From positions 69,134-133,133 of the forward strand of contig NW_020170389.1 of the NCBI RefSeq assembly GCF_000524195.1: a DNA stretch of 64,000 bases, given 5' to 3'. The stretch comes from Echinococcus granulosus (lineage: Eukaryota > Platyhelminthes > Cestoda > Cyclophyllidea > Taeniidae). The position numbers and the translations under genes were made by a program. The notes beneath the pieces were generated by a model that was not told the DNA's origin, made no database searches, and worked only from the letters and a program-made list of their open reading frames with translations. Shown one piece after another: positions 50,501 through 59,500 of the stretch. Within the stretch, counting starts at the first letter, position 1, and every line of letters begins with the position of its first letter.

Positions 50501-53500
50501 ACCAATTTGTAGAGCTGCGTGTGCTTCCTCTGTGCATCGGTCACCTTCACTGTGGTGTCGCGATGATTGAAGATTAACTGATACTCCGTGTTCGATTCAA
50601 TGGGCTTTAAGAGGATGGAACAACAACTCGAGGGTTACTTTTTAGTACGTCTAATTTACAAGAGAAGAAAGTGGCTAATTCTTACCGTTTCACCTGCAAA
50701 CCACTTGACTTCGGGATCGGGTTCCGCTCTGTAGCGCAAGTTCAGCTCGAATGTTTGTCCAACCTTCAATTTGGTGACCTGGATCCTTGATTTGTCAATC
50801 CACGGTTTCACTAGGAAGGGAAATTGCACAATCCGTACCACAAGGAACCAGTGATGAAGTTGGATGGAAGGGAAGTCGATCGTTTTTAATTATTTTGTCT
50901 TAAAATAGTTCGATTAGGTTGACACTTAAGTCTCCAAAGATTGCACTCCTGCTTGGGTTCACGCTGGTAGCCTTTAACCCTCCTGTATGACCTTCGGGAG
51001 GCCTTAAGGGGCCATAGAACATATTATGACCACTTTATTCACAGCGATAGGCACCAAGTCTCCCTCCGGAAAGAAAATTCTCTCTAATCTGAATGACTAC
51101 TAGATAAGAAGTGGGATACGGTGGTTGGGGCAAAGGAAGAATGACTTACACAAGCGAGGCTTCGCCAGAATAGGCGCAGTGGCAGTGGATGGCGCGGATT
51201 TACCCGCCTTGTTAACAGCCATAACACGAAATTCATAAGTCTCTCCCTCTTTCCACGGCACGGAGGCCTTTGTCTCCTTGGTCTCCTGCAGCGTCATCCA
51301 CGCTCCCTCAGGATGCTTTCGGCCCTCGATGATGTAATTCTTGACTGGTGCTCCGTTCTCCTTTCGTGGTTTTACCCACTTCAAATCCACGTGTTTCTCG
51401 TCGTAATCAGCAATCTCCAGATTTCCAGGTGGATCTGGGGGATCGCAAATATCATGAGCAAGCGTATCCTTCTCTGTCTCTAGGTAGTCTGAAGGTCCTT
51501 GATCGTTTACGGCTCGAACTCGAAATTTGTACTTATTGCCCTCCTTCAAAGGGACCTCGCATTTACACTCCTTCACCTTCTTCAGTGGTTTCCAGTCCTC
51601 TTTTGCTGTGGCATCCATCACCTCAACATCATAGTGGGTTATTGGACGTCCACCGTCATCTTCAGGAGGATCCCACATGAGGGTGCATTTCGTTGCACAC
51701 AACTCACAGACGTCCAATGGCGCCTTGGGAGGTTTAGGACGATCTGGCATAGCAAAAACAACAAAGTTCTTTATCCTCTCCTCAAAAAATTTGTGCGTTG
51801 TCTAGAGGTTGAGGTGGAATGACATACCGTAGACATCGATTTTGAAAGGCACCTCTACTTCACCCATACTGTTGGCCAACTTAAGTGTGTAGTTGCCGGC
51901 GTCTGCTCGTTGAGCATCGTCCAGATTCATGTTAACCATACCGCTTCTGGTGACGGCCTTCAGCTTCACATTCTCGGGTAGGGGCTCTCCATTCCGCAGA
52001 ATAGTTATAGTAGGCACGGGGAAACCTACAAAAGACTTGTAATTACTTCACTATGCCTCGAGTGCTACTAAACCCTCAATCCTTCACCACGCTGCAGGGC
52101 GTGGTGATAGCAAAGGTGGGCCTGGCTTTGCATGGATTGTGACCGCCTTCGAGATAACTCAGATGCTAATGAGATTAAGATGATGGAATTTGTCGCTAAA
52201 ATGCGATAGACTTGGACATTAGGGTAGGATACATAGAGACTCACCTTTAAAGGGTATAGCCGCCGCAAAGTTGGCACCCTTTTTGAGTTTAAGGTAGTCA
52301 TCGAAATTGGCGAGATCTACTGTCGGCGGTTTCTCGCACTCGGTTACCTGAAATAACCACCAAGTTCTCAACAAAAACTGCTCTTCTGCCGTTTAAATCA
52401 ACCTCCTGCATGAGGTGGGTGGCAAAAATGCAGACGATGACAGCTTTGCGACAGAAAGACCTACCCCGAGTCTACCTTTGGTCTCGTGGGAACCAATGCG
52501 ACAGGAGTAAACGCCCTCATCTTCCATCACAAGTGACTTGATGATGAGGAATAGCGACCCCTCGGCTTCTTTGGTCGAAACTCTGTCGTTGAAATTGATC
52601 TCCACACCGTCTTTATACCACTTGACTGGATACTTCTTCGGATTGTACGCTTTGCAGACCAATTCTTTACTCTTGGTCTCAATTCCATTCGTATCGATGA
52701 GGTTCTGCTTAAACTCCACGTCCGCTGTTTCCAATAAAGATAAACAATGTTGCCAATAGATACCAAGTAGGCTGTTGATAGAAACCACCAGAAAACTTAC
52801 GCTTGACAACCAGTCGCGCTGAGGTAGTTTTCTTGGCAACTTTGCAAGTATACGTAGCATCGTCATCCATGGCAATGTTCTTGATTCTGAGGATTCTTTT
52901 GAGTCGGGACTCCGAAACAATCTCATATTTGTCACTGGCAACGATTGGCTAAAGAGTGGTCGAGGAAACTCAACACTTTATGCCTCATAGGCAAGTCAGA
53001 TTCATTTGGCAAGAAGAACTCTTCTTACCAAATACTTTTGAAGACTCAGACAATGACATAAATTACCTCATCATTTTTGAACCACTGAACTTCGGCTTCG
53101 CGATCAGACACCTCGCATTCGAAAGTAGCAACTGGATCTGTCTCCAACGCGTTTTGTTGTTTGAGCTCGCGGTTGAAGAACCAGTCTGGATCTTCGACGG
53201 CCACATCTACGAAGGTTTCATCACCTTCCACCATACAACAGTACTCTCCCTCGGCTTCTGGTTTGGCTCGGCATATCTTCAAGATACATCGGTTCTCCCG
53301 TCGCTTTAGTTCAATCTTTCCCGCAACATACTGAAAGGCAGAAGTTACTTCGTCTCATGGATTCGTCTTTTGATATAGTCGGTCCTCCTTCAAGCACTTT
53401 TAGGCATTTGGAGGAAGGCCACTTCCATTTCTCATATCCTGAAATCAACCTTGAGTACCCCCGCGATGGCTTCATGAGTGAACCATAACAAATTAAACCC

Positions 53501-56500
53501 ATCAAAATTTGGCTTTTAAAATACCTTAAATATTTGCGTTGAATGTATTGAAAGATTCTAAAGTTTATCCCGAAATTTTAATGCACCTGTGGCATCATCT
53601 GTAGTCTAAAGTACAATAAACACTTTGGAATAAGCACAATCTCACACACTCCCTCCATCCGGCTCTTCGCGAAGTCGCATGAAGAGGGTGGACTTTTGAC
53701 CGGAAAAGAGGATAGCAGAGTGCACAAGCCATCTGCCTAATAAAATGGGGCCATCCACATTCCTTCATTATCTAATGCAATATTTTAACCCTTCCATAAT
53801 CCGAAAGCTGAAAGGGGGGTTTCAAAACAATTTTGCCCTCTCCGTTTTTAACTCTTTCTAGAGTGTTTAGCTACGTGGGCGCCTCAGCCTCCGCCTCCTA
53901 GTCCTTCAAGAAAGACTCAGTGCTCTGAAGGCGTAAGTAGTGTGTCCCCTCGCTCCAGTTTCATTCCCAAAGAAGCCACCTCTGGATAAAGAGGCATGTC
54001 AACGTCATGGAAGTTAAGGCCCTTCATTATGAGGTTCACTAACCTCCAGTTTGTTGCCCTTGTGATACCACGAGACGGGAGCACGGGGATCGGAGACAGA
54101 GCATTCGAGAGTGAGATCTTTGCCCCGAACCACTTCGGCAGTTTTTGGCAATTTTTGGTTAAAGTAGTAGTTGTACTTTCTCTCCTCCACGTATAGCTGA
54201 GCGACAGTTGTAATGTCGTTGCATTTGCATGCATACTTGGCTGCATCCTCCATGGCAATGTTCTTGATCTCCAATACGTACTCATTGCCTTCCCTGTGGG
54301 TAAAAAGCTCAATGTCAACGCGGCTCCCCTCTTTTCAGGAATCATGAGGCGTGTGACAATAGAAAACTCACTGCAGGAAGTTNNNNNNNNNNNNNNNNNN
54401 NNNNNNNNNNNNNNNNNNNNNNNNNNNNNNNNNNNNNNNNNNNNNNNNNNNNNNNNNNNNNNNNNNNNNNNNNNNNNNNNNNTTATACCAACCGGAAGCG
54501 GGCGTTCGCCTTGACAAAGACGCACTTCAATGTGGCTTGGGTTGACCTTCCTTCGCTTTTACATCCTTCAGGTCTTCAATAAATTTTTCTTTCTCCTAAA
54601 ACAGAGAAGACACAAAAAAGGTATTAGTGGGGACCCATTGACTGAGTGGATGGGGGAATGGGGATAGAGATGGAGGAGAATGGGAAGACTCACTACTTTG
54701 GGAGCCTCTCGATGCTTGAGCATCGGGAAGCCGGGAATGGCTTCCGCTAGAGAGGTGCGTCGACTGCTAGCAGAGTCACGTCGTGCTTGTAGTTGTTGCT
54801 CCAACAACTTCGGGTCGAGAAGGCTTGGCTTGGGAGATGTTCCCCGGCCCTGTAATGCAAGTATTTAGGAAGAAATACCAAATGCAGTCAAAAAATACGA
54901 AATTACAAATTATCGACTAAGATCAACTATTCCAAGGTGCTGTCAGAGTGTCAAAATCGATTATCAGGGAATTTGAATCTGAAGCATTTCATAGAGAGAA
55001 TGAACTGAAGGGTAGAACTTACATCGGAAGGCCGCCGACTGCCAGGTCTCGGTGTGGTTAACAGCTCTGGGGTCGCGTCGTTTGCTCCTGTATTTTGCAT
55101 TCTAAAAAAACACGTCAGAGGTGCCACATAACTCCACTCTCACCGAGTAAATTGCATCCTCCTCTTTATTCAACGACATTTGACAGCTTAAAATTTTACG
55201 GCCTTGGACAGTAAACGCAGACTCATGAAATGCAGTCATGCAAAGTACCGCATGCATTGTCGGAGTAGAGTAGATGGGACAACTTGAGAGCTACGTAAAG
55301 GCTACCAATCCATACTAAACGAATCCGAAATGCGAAGGGTCAGAGGAGGTCAGAGGCTCGGTGTGTATAAGGTGGAATTGATCATCATAAGATTGAAAGG
55401 GATGCAATGGCGCTTCATTGACGACTAAACTATACGGAAACGAGGGAAGAGGAAGAGCGGAGGAAGCGTTGGTAGCGAGCAATTTTGGATGCTGTAGTAA
55501 GGCTAGCGTAAAAGCCAGTAAAACACTTTTTTCTATCTATTGTATTTATTCTCTTGTACACGCAGAAAGAAGGGTTGAAAGTTGACTTCTGACCAGAGGC
55601 TCATAAAGGCCCATCCAACTTTCCCTACTCTTTAGAGTCATCTGTTTAGTGCCTCAGCATCTGATTTGCGAGTGGGTGGAGTGGGTACCAAGTGCAGTCA
55701 AATGTTGGTCGTAGTCTCCTCGGCTAGAAGGAGCCGTGTAATGAGGGTGCAATGCAATGCAGTGCAGTGCAGTGGATCCTGACGATTGTCGGCCTCATCA
55801 ACGCGTCAGCAATGCAACGCGAGGACTGAGGAGGTGCGGGTGAGGATGAATGCGTGATGCATGTTGCAGATGGTGCATGTCTGCTCGATGTCTACAAAGT
55901 AAATGTGAGTGAGGGGTTAAGGACTCACTCTCCTCATTCAGAAGAACATGGAGTCAGCTAAATTCACCTTCATATCACTCATCAATCAGTTGGTATGGGG
56001 TTTCTATCACGTGCCATAAACATCAATCAGAAATAAAAGAAATGTGTATTGCATTAACAAAAAAAGCTATTTAATCAAACCCTCTTAATGGAGCGCTTGC
56101 CCTCCGCAGGTCCATTACGAATGATAATCCCCCTGGAAAATATGTGAGTTACTTCCCCAAGTTTGTTTAACCGTTGGCTTCCAATGACGTACGCCTCGTT
56201 GAATGCCTGTATGCCTGTGTGTGTGTGGGAATTTGTAATGACCTTAATTGGAGGAACGGCAGGCGTGCCATAATCCCCTCCGTTTATTGGCCCATTCACC
56301 TCGGGTGTGTCAATCGATCCTGGGCAAGTGTGGGTGGGTGTGTTCGTGTGTGTGTGTGTATGTGTATGACGTTGTTTACCCCTGTCTGCGCATGAGTTCA
56401 CACTTTATTTTTTTCCCACAGATCACAAAATAAGTATCCCCACACAATACACACAGCACAGCACAACACAATTCCTTTAAGCTGTGTTAATGTCGTTATC

Positions 56501-59500
56501 CCTCTCTCTTTTCCACGATCTTGTGCTTCTTAAAGCAACTTTAGGGGCAACTTTGACTGGCTTACTGCTCTTGAACAGTCACATTGAAAGTCGCGCTGTC
56601 ACACTGTTGTCCTCGTGAAGACAGCTGGACGGTATAAGTGCCAACATCTTCAGGTTTGAGGCTACGAATGGTAAGACTGATAGATTTATTTGGGTGGTCG
56701 ACTTTGACGAGGGCTCGGGAGTCCAGTGTCACGTCAACTCCACGGCGTGAAATCTTCACTGTGGGGGCTGTTGATCCACTATAATTCATCCGCATAGACA
56801 AAGTGGAACCTAAAAGTCGAACAATTGCTGTCAAGTGCGTCAGTGGTGGTGAATAAACAAGGTCACGTGGATCAAGTTGCCCACCTTCCTCTTCAGACAC
56901 ATCAGAGGGTTTTGACACCAGTTTTGGCAATTCACCTTCATCTTTTGCTGAAAAAAAAAAGGATTTGACAATACCAGCAGTCGCCATGTGGTGACAGTCG
57001 TGGAGTAGGTGAGTTTCGAGCGTCAATGGTGCTCTTTGATCACCTAATCAGTTTCTCTGCTAAGGATATCACTAAGATGGGGGAACGAAAAGAACGCACC
57101 AGCTTTGATGACGAATTGGGACTTCGTGGAACCGTAGGAGTTGGTTAATTCGCACTCATAAGTTCCGTTGTCAGCTTCAGTTACCTAGATGAAGACATTG
57201 AAAACCCGCTTCTTTATATCACCCTCATTAAAAAGGATCTTTCCCCACAATTTGCTGTGCCCAATTTACCCAGCTAAGGCTTGACAAGTCAGTCGACTAA
57301 GGACAAAGTTCAGGCGAGGGGGAGATGATGAATGAACTCACGGGGTCAACAGAGAGGGTGATAATTACTCTGCCGCCTTCAGTACGAATGGATTGCTTGA
57401 AACGGTTGTCCAGAGTGACAGTTTTGCCATTCTTCCGCCACACTATAGTGGGTTCCTGTTCAGCAGCTTCGGCTTGAAGCTCCACAACAGCCTGCTTCAT
57501 TACATATGTCACTTTGGGAGCCCCTATAATCTTGGGTCTATAAAAGGAGTCAAAAGAAGACGGCAGTAAGGGTTATCGGTAGTTAGTTAAGCCCGAAATT
57601 TTTTGGGGAAGGAGTGAATGCCGATTAGGTGTAAATTACTAGCTAGTAATGAAGGCAAGAAATAAAATAAAATTATGGATGCAGTTTCAAATGCATCGCT
57701 TTCTTGCGACAAAATAGGTGACTTGAGGGTGGCACCTGACTCCCATCGGTTTCTCTCACCTACCGTTTATAGCTTAAGAGCTGCATTTATAGAAAAACTG
57801 TTATCTGGAAGCTCTTGAGCACAAATGTGAAGAGGAATAAGCCGTCATATGTCAGGATTCAGGTGGATATCGACTTTACCAATGTTATAACAATTGTAAA
57901 AAGTAGAAAAAATGTTTAAAAAGTACAAACGTACACTTTGATTGTGTGCGTGGCTTTACTCTCTCCCGCCATGTTCTTAGCATTGCAGACATATACGTCG
58001 GCATCGACGTCGATGAAGTTCTATAAGTCCCACCATAAACACAATTATGCAGGCAATACTGTGACAGATCAGATGGGCAGAGGGCGAGATAGATGGATGA
58101 ATGGATTGGAGATGGGTGGATGAGGAGATGGATAAATTCCCCTCCAAACAGATTATAACATTCCGCGTTTCTACTTTATCGCTTAGAAGCTTACCAGAAT
58201 ACGAAGAATTTGGACGAAGACGGGTCCATCAATCCTGCTGCTCAGTTCGTACTTTCCAACGCGTGGTTTCAGCTCCACGCCTCCCTTAGTCCAGTTAAAT
58301 TTTGGAGCAGGAACACCAGTACATCGAGCCTCAATGACAACAGCTTTGCCATCTTTGCGCACCGATGAAGGCTGAAATTTGGGCGCCTCGTCTTTCGAGG
58401 CTTTGGCTGTATGTGAAAGAAGCGAGTTGAGAGGTCACTTAAATTGATGATCAGCTGTCAACTAAGTCACTTGAGAGCGGATTTTGAATTTTTATGAAAT
58501 GTTTCGTGCCTACTCAAAAATGAAAAGAATTTGATGTGACTTTTTGCTTGATGTCTTACAATGTCCATCATCGATTGACATTATGACCTTATGACCTAAT
58601 AATACTTAGAAGTTTTACAAATTCTTGATGCAGATCAGTAAGAGGAGGATGAAACACAAAGCCACTTATTTGCATCCTCGGTCTCAGAAAGTCTCATCTC
58701 AACTCAGCGTGGGTGCTCCTCCGCAACGCTGAAATAGCCGTTGCAGAATGACCTTCCTGATCTAGAAGTGAAGGTCTTTCTTGGCAGAAAACCCCCTTTG
58801 GATCGCAAAGTCAACAAATAAAGGAGGGCTGGAAACATCTTACCTGATAGATTAAGATTGATTGAAGCATTGCTCTCGCCCGCCGAATTGACTGCTTTAA
58901 TTTTGTAGCCTCCGCCATCATTCGGAGTGGGATTGGCAATTCGAATCTCGCAATCATAGACATCCGATCCAGCCTCTTTGTAGATAAAGGTTAATTTTCC
59001 TGGCTGTGAAGATATCTGTCTGTCATTGAGGAAGTAGGTCAACTCGGGTCGGGGGTTGCCTTCCAGGCTGCAGGCGAGGACAATTTCTCCGGTTGCAGCG
59101 TCTTTTCGGATGACCGGTTTTTCGGGAAATTTAGGCGCTTTCAATTGGGGCCTTCAAAAAGACAGAAACATGGGGTCGAAGAGACTATATAACGCTCAAC
59201 TGATGCGTGCCTTCACCAGGAACATTTTGATCGCTGGGATAACCAAGCTGCCATTTCCGTCGCTACGGCGGACTAGTTTTGCTTACCCTGAAGGCTTTGT
59301 GACCGGGAAATGCTAGAGGTTTAGAGGCAAAGTCTACAGAACCGCCATAAATATGTACCGAGAATACCGTCTACTCTATTTCGTAACATCTTCCCCCCAT
59401 AAATGTTGTTCTGATCCTAGGAAAACAAGTTGTCCTATAAAGATGCTCATGAATGGCTGCAGCAAAGGTGTCAAAGATAAATCAACATGAATGTCAGGCA

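Noticed and set aside
56075..56433. Open frames on both strands through a GTG/TGTG tract
   Set aside because: The reading is an artefact of the dinucleotide-type repeat; the region is an intron.
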